This document shows positions 50,541 through 58,178 of a stretch of 64,000 nucleotides of DNA, piece by piece. Position 1 is the first letter of the stretch, and every line of letters starts with the position of its first letter. Under the pieces are notes generated by a model that saw nothing but the letters and a program-made list of their open reading frames with translations, was not told where the DNA came from and ran no database searches. Position numbers and translations under genes: made by a program. This stretch comes from a virus: IMG/VR virus record IMGVR_UViG_3300008050_000025, positions 37,826 through 101,825 of that record. One strand, 5' to 3'.

Positions 50541-50577
50541 TAAAGAAAAGACTCTGGAGGCGGAGCCAAAAGAGTCT
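50541..50577 (-). terminator. terminator-like hairpin downstream of the Cas4-like gene
   Basis: On the minus strand AGACTCT (50577-50571) and AGAGTCT (50555-50549) form a 7-bp stem around a G/C-rich apical part (GGC-TCC-GCC), followed by TTTTCTTT. It lies upstream of the late promoter at 50520 and would stop minus-strand transcripts running through the convergent 90-residue gene. Confidence 0.65.
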
Positions 50578-50604
50578 AAGTGAGAATAGATAAGATAGAA
50601 AAAA

Positions 50605-50877
50605 ATGAACGACCTATCCTCAGAAACCAAAGAACTGTTTGAGCAGATTGCGTATGGTCTATCCCTTGAATTCAGGGAAAAGTGGAAGCACAGATACGGA
50701 ACCCATCTAATCCTGATTTTCCAGGAGAGGATACTGAACTGTCTGGAGACACAAAAACCAATCGCTAAAGAGACCCTCCTCCAGACCATGTGCAGGAAGC
50801 ACAAATACAACCAGAGTATTATTGAAGATTTCTTTAGCGAAATAGATATTGGACTCTACAAGCCCTTGATTAAGTAG
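50605..50877 (+). CDS. small helical protein, unknown function
   Basis: 90 residues, charged and helical throughout, with no recognised domain. Segments LFEQIAYGLSLEFREKWKHRYG and FQERILNCLETQKP are likely amphipathic helices; C48 and C63 are the only cysteines. It is one of few plus-strand genes in the structural region and its last 8 bases overlap the convergent Cas4-like gene. No Shine-Dalgarno is evident; a run of seven A precedes the ATG. The real-gene status rests on its compact fit and length. Confidence 0.6.
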   Translation: MNDLSSETKELFEQIAYGLSLEFREKWKHRYGTHLILIFQERILNCLETQKPIAKETLLQTMCRKHKYNQSIIEDFFSEIDIGLYKPLIK

Positions 50878-51718
50878 ACTTCTTTTTAGCGTCCTGCTCA
50901 GCGTAGTAGGCCTTTCGCGCTTCTTTAGCTTCCTCAATCATTTGGGCTTTGCACTCAAACTCCTTGTCGATTGCAGCTTGGCTATTATGAGCAGGACATA
51001 TCCCACGCATGTCACACCAGTCGCAGAACTTATTAATCCTAGGCTTGAACTCATCAGTCTTCAACTTACGAATCGACCAGACTTCGTTCTTGAGTTTACG
51101 TTGAACGTATTGTTCTACCTTAGCTCCAGGAATCCTTACGGACACTAGCTTGTTCTGGACAGGATACCAGTGAGCCATCGTAATCTTATTGTACGGAATA
51201 TTGTACATGTGGTGTACAGCGAATGTGTACATGAGCATTTGTGGGTCTGAGTAAAGCTCTGTAGGAGTTTTCATCCTCTTGCTTGTTTTATAGTCGATGA
51301 CCAAATATCCGCCATCTTCACCTATTATAACACGGTCGATGATACCGTTGATGCTGAACGAGTCAGCCTCTACCTTGAAGCTATCCTCGGCTCCTACGGT
51401 CTTACTTAAGGCCTTGTTGAACGTGAAGAAGTTACTGATGCAGTTGGCAATCTTCTTCTTTCCATATCCTTTAGGACCCGATGTAGCAAACTCATACTTC
51501 GGTTTAATCTCTTCTGCAATCTCAAACAACTCCTCAACAGTTTCGCACTCAAAACCTAGTTCAAAGATTCTGTGAATGTACGAACCAAACTGTAGCGCAT
51601 CCGTGCTCTGTTTGTCGTTGAAGACTCCTGGTAGTTTTCTCACGTATTTGCAGTGATACTTGAAAGGGCACTCGTTAAAAGTGTTGATTTTTGTTGGGCT
51701 TACGGTTTTTATATACAT
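50870..51718 (-). CDS. Cas4-like PD-(D/E)XK nuclease with predicted Fe-S cluster
   Basis: The start is placed at the ATG at 51718 because AGGAGG lies seven bases upstream; this gives 282 residues and a normal family N-terminus, VSPTKINTFNECPFKYHCKY. The residues of RecB/Cas4 nucleases are visible: G-S-Y-I-H49, GIIDRV (D128) and IDYKTSK (D142, K144), then a QLxxY-type helix (PQMLMYTF). Four cysteines, C17 and the C-terminal C232, C235 and C241, match the Cas4/AddB-type 4Fe-4S pattern. Phage Cas4-like proteins act as 5'-3' exonucleases; the job here is probably DNA-end processing in replication/recombination. It is divergent from primase with a two-base overlap of the starts. Confidence 0.88.
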   Translation of the reverse strand: MYIKTVSPTKINTFNECPFKYHCKYVRKLPGVFNDKQSTDALQFGSYIHRIFELGFECETVEELFEIAEEIKPKYEFATSGPKGYGKKKIANCISNFFTFNKALSKTVGAEDSFKVEADSFSINGIIDRVIIGEDGGYLVIDYKTSKRMKTPTELYSDPQMLMYTFAVHHMYNIPYNKITMAHWYPVQNKLVSVRIPGAKVEQYVQRKLKNEVWSIRKLKTDEFKPRINKFCDWCDMRGICPAHNSQAAIDKEFECKAQMIEEAKEARKAYYAEQDAKKKST

Positions 51719-52700
51719 GTATGTACCTCCTACAGTTATTATAGAGTATCTGCACTCTAAATTCTCTGACTTCTCTGAGACCAGCAGTGAGTTCGTCATT
51801 AACTCCATCTTTGAGCCTGACGACCGGAAGAAGATGAGCATCAACCTGGAGACTGGTCTATGGCAGGATTTTAAGTCTGGGGAGAAGGGCAACTTCTTCC
51901 ACCTAGTCAGCTTCGTAGAACATATTTCGTACAAGGCTGCGACGCTGTTCGTGGCCAAGAAGCTTCTCAACACTCCCGACCTTTTATTCTTTAGGTCTGA
52001 CGTTGAGCAGCGAGGGGTGAACCTTTCTAAGAAGACCGCTTCCCTAGACCATTACAAGGATACGTTTGTCCCAGTGTTTGGAACTGCTCCAGGATACACC
52101 GAGCATTTCCCTGAGAAGCTAGCATACGAGTTCGTTAAGGAGAGGGGTTTAGAGAAGTTCAAGTTCTACGTTGGAGTAGAGGGGGCCTTTGTAAATCGCA
52201 TCATCATCCCTTATGAAGATGAGAGTGGTCTGTTCTTCTTTCAGGGTCGTGCCCTCTTTAATAGCAAGATGAAGTATAAGAATCCTCACAAAGAGGAAAG
52301 TACTTTAAAAGCGTCAACTGTTCTGCTACCTTTCTCCAAAGAGGCTGACTACGTGTTTGTAACCGAGGGGCCTATTGACGCTCTTAGTTTGAAGGCACAC
52401 GGCATTAATGCTACGTGCGCTAACGGAAGTATTATCTCCTACGAGCAAGCAAAGATGCTTAAAGGTAAAACGGTAGTTATGTCTTTTGACAATGACGACG
52501 CAGGCAAGAAGGGGACGAAAACTTCCGTTAAGATTCTTCGTAACGTAGGAGTAGAAACAATCTGGTACTGCAACCCCCCAAAGCCTTATAAGGATTGGAA
52601 TGAGATGCACGTCGAGGCTCCTGCTGAATTACAGGCCCACGTTAGGGGCAGCATTCGCAAGTCTACCGTTCTCTATAGGATTACCTCAGAACTACTATAA
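51717..52700 (+). CDS. DNA primase, gp61/DnaG-like with Toprim
   Basis: From the ATG at 51717, 327 residues. Primase region: an N-terminal part laid out like the CHC2 zinc-binding domain (SINLETGLWQDFKSGEKGNFFHLV, 41-64) but with none of the metal-binding cysteines. The RNA-polymerase/Toprim core has FVTEGPIDALSL (E217, D221) and MSFDNDDAGKKG (D258, D260), followed by YKDWNE. It should lay RNA primers for lagging strands with the helicase. The start is unusual: no Shine-Dalgarno, and the ATG shares the CATG palindrome with the divergent Cas4-like start. A longer version starting at TTG 51660 would overlap that gene and is unlikely. It ends by overlapping the convergent 331-residue gene by 20 bases. 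Confidence 0.88.
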   Translation: MYVPPTVIIEYLHSKFSDFSETSSEFVINSIFEPDDRKKMSINLETGLWQDFKSGEKGNFFHLVSFVEHISYKAATLFVAKKLLNTPDLLFFRSDVEQRGVNLSKKTASLDHYKDTFVPVFGTAPGYTEHFPEKLAYEFVKERGLEKFKFYVGVEGAFVNRIIIPYEDESGLFFFQGRALFNSKMKYKNPHKEESTLKASTVLLPFSKEADYVFVTEGPIDALSLKAHGINATCANGSIISYEQAKMLKGKTVVMSFDNDDAGKKGTKTSVKILRNVGVETIWYCNPPKPYKDWNEMHVEAPAELQAHVRGSIRKSTVLYRITSELL

Positions 52701-53676
52701 ACCTTTGGCTTAGGATAGTTTCTGTTAGCAAGGTGAACTTAAGCTGAATCTCATACTTGCCTGACACAAGGCCGTAGCCTTCCGTAGCGTTTGCAATAGC
52801 TGTAAGTGCTGCGGTGTCCCACAGGAACATAACATCATCATGGGACGTTACTCTTGTCGATGCAGCGGTGTCTGCAAAGCCTGACACTTCGTATCTTGAA
52901 TCAAGGTTAGACTCTTCATTCAGCTTTACGATACGTACCTGGGCATCACGAATAACTGAGTCTCGGAAGATGTTCTTCTCCGCCAAGGACATGTTCTTGT
53001 TGGCTAGGCCAAGGTTCACGCCAAAGACTAAGTTCTCCTCGGAACCTATTTGGACATATCGGTTTCTCATCTTGACTGATGGGACGATATCGAGAGGCTC
53101 AGTAAACGTCACTACTGAGTCTTGGGACAGGCTAAACGTATGGACATATGTTACGAGGCTCCCGGTTTCCGTATTACGTAAAGTCCAAATATCGAAATAG
53201 TTTCCTACCTGTAAACCACTTGCAGCAATTGTCTTAGATGACCCGTCTTCCTCAGTGCCAGAGATTCCAGGTCGAAGGACAACAGAGAACACACCTTCAT
53301 CATAATTGTCAGCCCTGTAGACCCCGCTAGCAGCGGAAGCGTCCAGGGAATACCCAGAGTTGTCATAGCTTGTGCTGGTTACCAAAGTGTCCGGTGCTGC
53401 AAACCTAAAGATGGAATCATCGTACATTGACGACGCTACCAATCCGTACCTGACAGATGAGCCTTGGAGGTCCAAGAGGTTCTCAGGAAGGCCATTGGTA
53501 ATGTAAGGGAACTCAGTACTTGAAGAGGTTGTATCTTTGAAGATATGAACGGAAGATACTTCATACGGGTCGGAATACCCTCCTCCCACAACGTAGTGCA
53601 TCTGTAGCTCTACTCTCTCTTCCGTGGCTGGCCTATTATGCCTAGGGACTACAGTGATTGAATTTAGTTGTGACAT
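52681..53676 (-). CDS. virion structural protein, unknown function
   Basis: 331 residues, Ser/Thr/Asp/Tyr-rich, mostly beta in appearance, without membrane segments. Features: SSTEFPYITNGLPENLLD, then a middle of short strands (GNYFDIWTLRNTETGSLVTYVHTFSLS) and a C-terminal strand IQLKFTLLTETILSQRFIVVL. No enzyme motif. It follows the gp26-like frameshift region (stop of the -1 frame ends 10 bases before its ATG, with AAGGAG in between) and is in the tail assembly position, so a tail-completion or connector role is possible. Family not recognised. Confidence 0.7.
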   Translation of the reverse strand: MSQLNSITVVPRHNRPATEERVELQMHYVVGGGYSDPYEVSSVHIFKDTTSSSTEFPYITNGLPENLLDLQGSSVRYGLVASSMYDDSIFRFAAPDTLVTSTSYDNSGYSLDASAASGVYRADNYDEGVFSVVLRPGISGTEEDGSSKTIAASGLQVGNYFDIWTLRNTETGSLVTYVHTFSLSQDSVVTFTEPLDIVPSVKMRNRYVQIGSEENLVFGVNLGLANKNMSLAEKNIFRDSVIRDAQVRIVKLNEESNLDSRYEVSGFADTAASTRVTSHDDVMFLWDTAALTAIANATEGYGLVSGKYEIQLKFTLLTETILSQRFIVVLR

Positions 53677-53686
53677 ACTGTATTAT

Positions 53687-53914
53687 TTACTCCTTTGGAC
53701 GAACCTCCTCAAGGAGTTCTTTATACACCTTTAACAGGACCTCCCTGTCCCGAAAGGTCAAGGAGGAATACAGACTATGGCTGATTCCCTGATACTCAAA
53801 CAAACTAGCCTCCCTCAGGAGGTTTTCGGCTGTCAGCCGTGCGACTAGTTCGGAGTAAAAAAATCCTTGCTCAATCCTAGAGCAATTTGATTGTCTTGGT
53901 GACAAGCGTTGCAC
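53687..53914 (-). CDS. -1 frame extension of the gp26-like protein (likely frameshift product)
   Basis: This frame overlaps the end of the gp26-like gene and has no ATG; its first possible start is GTG 53914, without a ribosome site. The part beyond the overlap (56 residues from YSELVARLTAEN to EVRPKE) is helical and acidic/basic with no domain. It begins exactly at the seven-U run where the gp26-like frame could slip back one base, giving a 338-residue fusion. This layout (small product, -1 frame extension, close upstream of the tape measure) is the hallmark of tail assembly chaperone pairs such as lambda gpG/gpGT. An independent 75-residue protein remains possible. Confidence 0.65.
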   Translation of the reverse strand: MQRLSPRQSNCSRIEQGFFYSELVARLTAENLLREASLFEYQGISHSLYSSLTFRDREVLLKVYKELLEEVRPKE

Positions 53915-54702
53915 TGGAAGATTACCATCTTCTCCATCCCATAATCGCTGCCATACACAGAGTTGTGAACTGTATCAACATCTCTCAAAGTGGTTCCTTG
54001 CAAGAACGCAAAGATGATTTTGCTGTCAGTTACTTCATCAACAGATAGGATGAATCGGTGAAGATTCATATACATGTCGTTAATGCTTCCTGTGTGCATT
54101 TCGTCCTTTACTGCGGGATGCCTTGCGACAACAGTAGTTTCAGAGTCTGGGAGCTTTAGAGTGATGGTGTTGAGATTTTCCTGGGCGTACTTCACAGGCA
54201 GGGTCTCAAGGTCAATTTGGAGCTTGTTAATCTTTCCACACTCCTTATTGGTGCAGGTGCTTTCCATTGGATAGATGTTACCCCAGGTAAGTTCTCGCAG
54301 TTTAAACAGGAGGTAGTCTCGGTCAGGAAGGGTTAAATACTCCCCAGGAACTCCTTCAACGCAGCGGCTAATAACCTGAGAGATTCCTGCTGTAACGTCG
54401 CCTTGGAGGTTCTTTAGGTCAAGCTCGTCTTGGAAATTGAATGGTCTGATTTTGACCGTAGCCACTCCATTGTATGCGTGTCCCCCGGATGGGAGGTTTA
54501 CGCTGACCCATTCTTTCTTACCCTGTACCTTTGCTAAGAGATTGGTTAAAATGTCACTATCCACATTGGTCTGTGGCGCATCAATAGTTTCGGAAGCTTT
54601 CACAGACTCTAGCATCTTTTCCTTATTCAAGACAGGGGGCGCATCCATAGGTTTAAAGTCGCCTGATTGGGCCATATCCATAATACTTTGGTCTTTTTCC
54701 AT
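53845..54702 (-). CDS. 26: baseplate/tail assembly protein, T4 gp26-like
   Basis: From the ATG at 54702 (MEKDQSIMDM) 285 residues. It resembles the T4 baseplate assembly family (gp26/gp51): WVSVNLPSGGHAYNG, VKIRPFNFQDELDLKNL, VISRCVEGVPGEYLTLPDRDYLLFKLRELTWGNIYP. A probable zinc site is formed by CTNKEC and CNAC (four Cys with a CH near 266-270). T4 gp26 helps assemble the hub. It ends with the U-run FF-TPN where frameshifting may add 56 residues. Divergent from the UvsW-like gene; the start region shows no clear ribosome site but CATAATAG lies about 10 bases upstream. Confidence 0.8.
   Translation of the reverse strand: MEKDQSIMDMAQSGDFKPMDAPPVLNKEKMLESVKASETIDAPQTNVDSDILTNLLAKVQGKKEWVSVNLPSGGHAYNGVATVKIRPFNFQDELDLKNLQGDVTAGISQVISRCVEGVPGEYLTLPDRDYLLFKLRELTWGNIYPMESTCTNKECGKINKLQIDLETLPVKYAQENLNTITLKLPDSETTVVARHPAVKDEMHTGSINDMYMNLHRFILSVDEVTDSKIIFAFLQGTTLRDVDTVHNSVYGSDYGMEKMVIFQCNACHQDNQIALGLSKDFFTPN
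53857..53863 (-). other. candidate -1 ribosomal frameshift heptamer U UUU UUU
   Basis: In the zero frame of the gp26-like gene the codons are GAT TTT TTT ACT, so the run of seven U is placed as U UUU UUU, a perfect X XXY YYZ slip site. Three codons later the zero frame ends (AAC TAG). Two downstream hairpins, CGGCTG/CAGCCG at 53839-53827 and CCTCC/GGAGG at 53822-53809, could stimulate slipping, though the spacer of 17 bases to the first is longer than usual. Confidence 0.65.
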
Positions 54703-54743
54703 CGAGATATCTATTATGTTTGTGGGAGAATGTACATATTTAG

Positions 54744-56096
54744 GTGCGATTTGTAATAACCAACACACGAACACAGCTTATAACCAAGAACCAGCATCTA
54801 TTTGGAATCTTGTTAAAGAAGTATACAAGGAAGGTTCAAGGGTATTTCCACTCCAAGCTGTATAAGCAAGGGAAGTGGGACGGTGGGAAGAAGTTCTTTT
54901 CACTGACAGGCAGGTTTGACACAGGACTATTGCCTTTTATACAAGCAGACCTAGACAGGGCTGGGCTACCTTATGAAGTGGAGGATAAGCGGGAATTCTT
55001 TGAGATGGGAAGTCCTGACGTGGAAGGTCTTACTTTGAGAGATTACCAAGAAGAGTTTGTAGAGTCAGCTTTGAAGCAAAGGCGTTGCATTATTAAAGCT
55101 CCAACAGCGGCTGGAAAAACTGCAATCATGATATCCATCCTCAAGGCAATCGGAGATAGGAAAGGGATTCTCTTCTTTTCCAAGAAATCCATCTTGGAGC
55201 AGACGTATAACGACCTTGTGAAGTTTGGCTTTGACCCTGGCGTTTGTTTCGGTGAAGGTTACATCCTGAAAGATATGATGCTTTGCACTATTCAGTCGGT
55301 AGAGAAGATTATGGCCTCCCACTTGAAGACTGCGGAATACATCATGTTTGATGAGATTCAAGAGTTCTCAAATGGTAAGCTAGGGGTCGCCTGTATGACA
55401 TCCTTTCCAAAGGCATCTGTTAGGATTGGCCTAACAGCGACCGTGCCAACCGATGACATCCCAAAGATGAATGCTATTGGAGGTTTGGGTCCTGTGCTGG
55501 AGAAGGTGTCGGTTACAGAATTGATTGAGGACAAGTGGCTAACTCCTCCAGTAATCACAATGATTAACAGAGAGAATGCTATGGAGGAAGATGATACCAA
55601 GATTTCCTACGTAGACAGTTACAACAAGTTCATCGTAAACAATGATTTGCGCAACTCAATGATTAGGTTGCTGACAGAACAGTTTGCGCAGGGGGAGCAC
55701 AGCAAGACACTAATTCTTGTGAAGAGTCTTGAACATGCAAAGGTGCTACATGAACTGTTGCCTGACTCAATCATGTGTCAAGGCTCCGACCCTTTATCAG
55801 TTAGGAACAAGGCCATCAAAGAATTCAAGAGTCGTACTCATGGAATTCTCATTGGAACAGTTATCTTCCAAACAGGTGTAAACATTCCAGAGATTACACA
55901 TTACATCAACGCCCGTGGGTTGAAGTCAGAGATTGCAACCATTCAAGCACTAGGCAGAGCCTTGAGATTGCATGAAACAAAGAAGGAAGTTTACATATAT
56001 GATTTCCTAGATAAAGAGAGATATCTTGGCAAACACGCCAAGGCTAGAAGAACGTCATACAAGAAACTGGGACTAGAGGTAAAGATACATGGATAA
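54744..56096 (+). CDS. uvsW: UvsW-like superfamily 2 DNA helicase
   Basis: 450 residues with a GTG start (54744), directly after an in-frame TAG. Helicase motifs: KAPTAAGKTAIM (motif I), ILFFSKKSILEQ (Ia), MLCTIQSVEKI, YIMFDEIQEFSNGK (DEIQ, motif II), RIGLTATVPT (III), and in the second domain TLILVKSLEHAKVL, GTVIFQTGVNIPEI (V), IQALGRALRLH (VI). The N-terminal 90 residues contain GKWDGGKKFFSLTGRFDTGLL, the substrate-recognition arm of UvsW. It unwinds branched structures and moves junctions, and in T4 shuts off origin replication. A tiny upstream ORF (54730-54756, MYIFRCDL) with GGGAG overlaps the start. Confidence 0.9.
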   Translation: MRFVITNTRTQLITKNQHLFGILLKKYTRKVQGYFHSKLYKQGKWDGGKKFFSLTGRFDTGLLPFIQADLDRAGLPYEVEDKREFFEMGSPDVEGLTLRDYQEEFVESALKQRRCIIKAPTAAGKTAIMISILKAIGDRKGILFFSKKSILEQTYNDLVKFGFDPGVCFGEGYILKDMMLCTIQSVEKIMASHLKTAEYIMFDEIQEFSNGKLGVACMTSFPKASVRIGLTATVPTDDIPKMNAIGGLGPVLEKVSVTELIEDKWLTPPVITMINRENAMEEDDTKISYVDSYNKFIVNNDLRNSMIRLLTEQFAQGEHSKTLILVKSLEHAKVLHELLPDSIMCQGSDPLSVRNKAIKEFKSRTHGILIGTVIFQTGVNIPEITHYINARGLKSEIATIQALGRALRLHETKKEVYIYDFLDKERYLGKHAKARRTSYKKLGLEVKIHG

Positions 56097-56319
56097 GGAA
56101 ACGGAAAGAGTAAAGAGGGCGAATACGCTAAGCATGGATGACGTGGAAAGTATGAAACACTTGCTTGAGTCCCTGTTGCGTGATTTCAAGGAAGGAAGTG
56201 AAATTAATGAGGACAGCATTGCATCCATGGATAATGCTATCCTTGAGTTGCTACAAATGCGAAAGAGACATGTAGCATTCTACATGTCTCTTTTGAAGCA
56301 AGGCTACCTTGAAGGTTAG
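56089..56319 (+). CDS. small helical protein following uvsW
   Basis: 76 residues, charged, two helices (SMDDVESMKHLLESLLRDFKEG and ILELLQMRKRHVAFYMSLLKQGY). Its ATG overlaps the end of the helicase gene by 8 bases, so it is co-translated with UvsW, as the small uvsW.1 protein is in T4, though similarity to it is not established. Its last 4 bases overlap the convergent 602-residue gene. Could be a helicase partner; role not shown. Confidence 0.65.
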   Translation: MDKETERVKRANTLSMDDVESMKHLLESLLRDFKEGSEINEDSIASMDNAILELLQMRKRHVAFYMSLLKQGYLEG

Positions 56320-58124
56320 TCTTCTAGGTCGTCTTCCCCTTCCGTACTTTCAGGGTCAGCATCCGATGCTGATACCTTTAGTTGTGAGATAATGTCTTCC
56401 ATGTCGCTTGCGACTTGCATGGCTTCTTCCTCTGACAGGTTGACATCAGGTTCCCCTGCGTCTTCTTCCTGTTCCCCTTCATCAGGGTTTGGAACGCCAC
56501 CTGCGGCAAGCTCTTCGTCGGACATCCCTACTTCTTCCCTAGAGCCTTCTTCGTCGGCCCCCTCTTTAATATCTTTCTCCTTGGCCTTGAAGTCTTTTAC
56601 GTCGTCGGCCTCCTCCTTATCTTCCTTAGCCTTTTTCTCTTTCCCTTTTTTCTTGGCTTTCTTCTTGTTGTCGTCCTCTTCTTCCATCTCCTCCTCATCT
56701 TCCATCTCCTCCTCATCTTCCTTAGCCTTTTTCTCTTTCCCTTCTTTCTTGGCTTTCTTCTTGGCTTTCTTCTTGTTGTCGTCCTCTTCTTCCATCTCCT
56801 CTTGGCCGTCGTGGTCATCGTCGCCGTAGTATCCACCTTCTTCAATGGCGGTAGCAGCTTTAGCTCCTGCGGCTTCCATATTGAAAGCTTCATTAAGTGT
56901 TGAAACATCGTGACCGCATACTTCTTGCATCGACTCCACGAACACTTCCTTGATGTAATCGCTCAAGTCAAGAACTTCTACTCCGCAGTGACCGTTAACC
57001 ATTGTAGCTGCCTCGGTGAATAGCTCCTTCAAGACTTCTGACTCAGTGTTTTCACTAAGAGCCTTGAACAGATACCCTTGAACTTTAGCCAAGTCTGAGA
57101 AAGTAGGAATGTATTTCAGGCTGTTGATGTTGATTCCGTAGTTCTCACTAAGCGATGAGATAATCTCTTTCTTAGCTGGCTTCTTCATCTCAAAGATGGT
57201 GGAAGTAAACTCCCTAATCATCTTCTTGGTTGTGCTGTTAGTAAAGTTAAATGTACAAATCCTAGTAAACGCTTCGTTCAACTCGCTCTTCGATGCCAGC
57301 GCGAAGTAAGGAACATCCTTTACTAGAGAAGCAAGAGGTTTCTCGACCGCTTCCTCTGTAAACATACAAGATACCAATTCCTTAACCTTGGTGTTTGCAA
57401 TCCACATGTTAGAGAAGTTGCGCTTGGACTCGTAAATCTCCCTGGCAACCAATTCTCTTCGGCACACCAATGAGTATAGCTCGGAGTCTTCGTTATTGTC
57501 AAGAGTAATTCCTTCCTTGATAAGGTCTTCGTATGAGGTCTTCTCTACATCAAACGCTTTGGACAGCGCGTTGTTTATACGAATAGAGTTCCTGATATCA
57601 GGAACTTCACTTAGGGTTTTGGCGTTTTCGGTTATGGTTTGCTTTACAGTATCTTTAAGCTCGGACAGCTTCGAATACTCCTTCGTTGTTACGACTGAGG
57701 TATTCTCATTAAGCTTGGCCAGTTTATTAGTAAGCTCGGCCCTTGTCGCCATAATACTGTGTCGATTCTTAAACGTTTCAAGAATGGAACCAAAGCTATC
57801 GTTTGCCTTATCGTACCGACTATCGCTCAGCCCAGCTACCATGGCAGAGATTTTCTCCGCTACGAAAGCATCAACTGCTGAATCGGACATAATCTCATCG
57901 GCTGGTCGGACTTTGAAGCCATCCAGTTTGACATTATCTTCGTTGACAACATACTCGCAGTGAAGCAAGTGTTGGCTTTCCGAAAGCAAAGTAAGCCTAT
58001 TACTTGTACTATCAATGTCAAATATGACCACATTCTCCCTCAATGCACGACCAAGATAATCAACAGCGTTGGTTAGTCGTGCGTAGGAAGCGTCCCTAAT
58101 CTTAAAAATGTCTCCGAAATCCAT
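56316..58124 (-). CDS. head/portal-region protein with acidic-basic repeat tail
   Basis: 602 residues. Residues 1-410 are helical (FGDIFKIRDAS, LYSLVCRRELVAREI, FNFTNSTTKKM) and not recognised. From about 420 on the chain is low-complexity: EEEDDNKKKAKKK and KEGKEKKAKEDEEE alternate twice as an imperfect tandem repeat, then an acidic tail (DEGEQEEDAGEPDV). Lies between portal and the plus-strand uvsW genes, where T4 has prohead core genes behind gene 20, so an internal core or scaffold-like protein is plausible. Candidate prohead-protease sites are TLNE-AF and AIEE-GG near residues 400-420. No catalytic motif. Confidence 0.7.
   Translation of the reverse strand: MDFGDIFKIRDASYARLTNAVDYLGRALRENVVIFDIDSTSNRLTLLSESQHLLHCEYVVNEDNVKLDGFKVRPADEIMSDSAVDAFVAEKISAMVAGLSDSRYDKANDSFGSILETFKNRHSIMATRAELTNKLAKLNENTSVVTTKEYSKLSELKDTVKQTITENAKTLSEVPDIRNSIRINNALSKAFDVEKTSYEDLIKEGITLDNNEDSELYSLVCRRELVAREIYESKRNFSNMWIANTKVKELVSCMFTEEAVEKPLASLVKDVPYFALASKSELNEAFTRICTFNFTNSTTKKMIREFTSTIFEMKKPAKKEIISSLSENYGININSLKYIPTFSDLAKVQGYLFKALSENTESEVLKELFTEAATMVNGHCGVEVLDLSDYIKEVFVESMQEVCGHDVSTLNEAFNMEAAGAKAATAIEEGGYYGDDDHDGQEEMEEEDDNKKKAKKKAKKEGKEKKAKEDEEEMEDEEEMEEEDDNKKKAKKKGKEKKAKEDKEEADDVKDFKAKEKDIKEGADEEGSREEVGMSDEELAAGGVPNPDEGEQEEDAGEPDVNLSEEEAMQVASDMEDIISQLKVSASDADPESTEGEDDLED
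56620..56803 (-). repeat. imperfect tandem repeat coding for acidic-basic blocks
   Basis: Two long units (56620-56698 and 56715-56803), each with cttccttagcctttttctct, an oligo(tttc) stretch and cttcttgttgtcgtcctcttc on the plus strand, encode the EEE-DD-KKKAKK-KEKKAKED repeats. The units differ by a 12-base insertion/deletion (an extra tcttggctttct). The repeats are a likely place for length changes between isolates. Confidence 0.8.
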
Positions 58125-58178
58125 AACAGCCTGTATTGTATATACAGCCTATAAATTGATTTCTACTTCAATATTTTG

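Noticed and set aside
51660-51716. N-terminal extension of primase from TTG 51660
   Set aside because: It would overlap the first 19 codons of the Cas4-like gene, whose N-terminus and Shine-Dalgarno are good, and adds no primase-like sequence.
51719-51973. 85-residue N-terminal extension of the Cas4-like protein
   Set aside because: The extension runs through the primase coding region on the opposite strand and lies upstream of a strong AGGAGG site and the conserved family N-terminus.
50870-52700. CRISPR or anti-CRISPR locus suggested by the Cas4-like gene
   Set aside because: No repeat array, cas1, cas2 or other cas gene is visible; the neighbours are primase and tail genes.
53680-53690. 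GTAAATAATAC as a further late promoter before the 331-residue gene
   Set aside because: The match to the late consensus is interrupted and the box would be only about ten bases from the start codon, with a ribosome site inside it.
56392-56829. Ser-rich plus-strand ORF over the acidic/basic repeat
   Set aside because: It is the complement of the Glu/Lys repeat codons. A Ser/Phe-only protein of this kind is a coding shadow.
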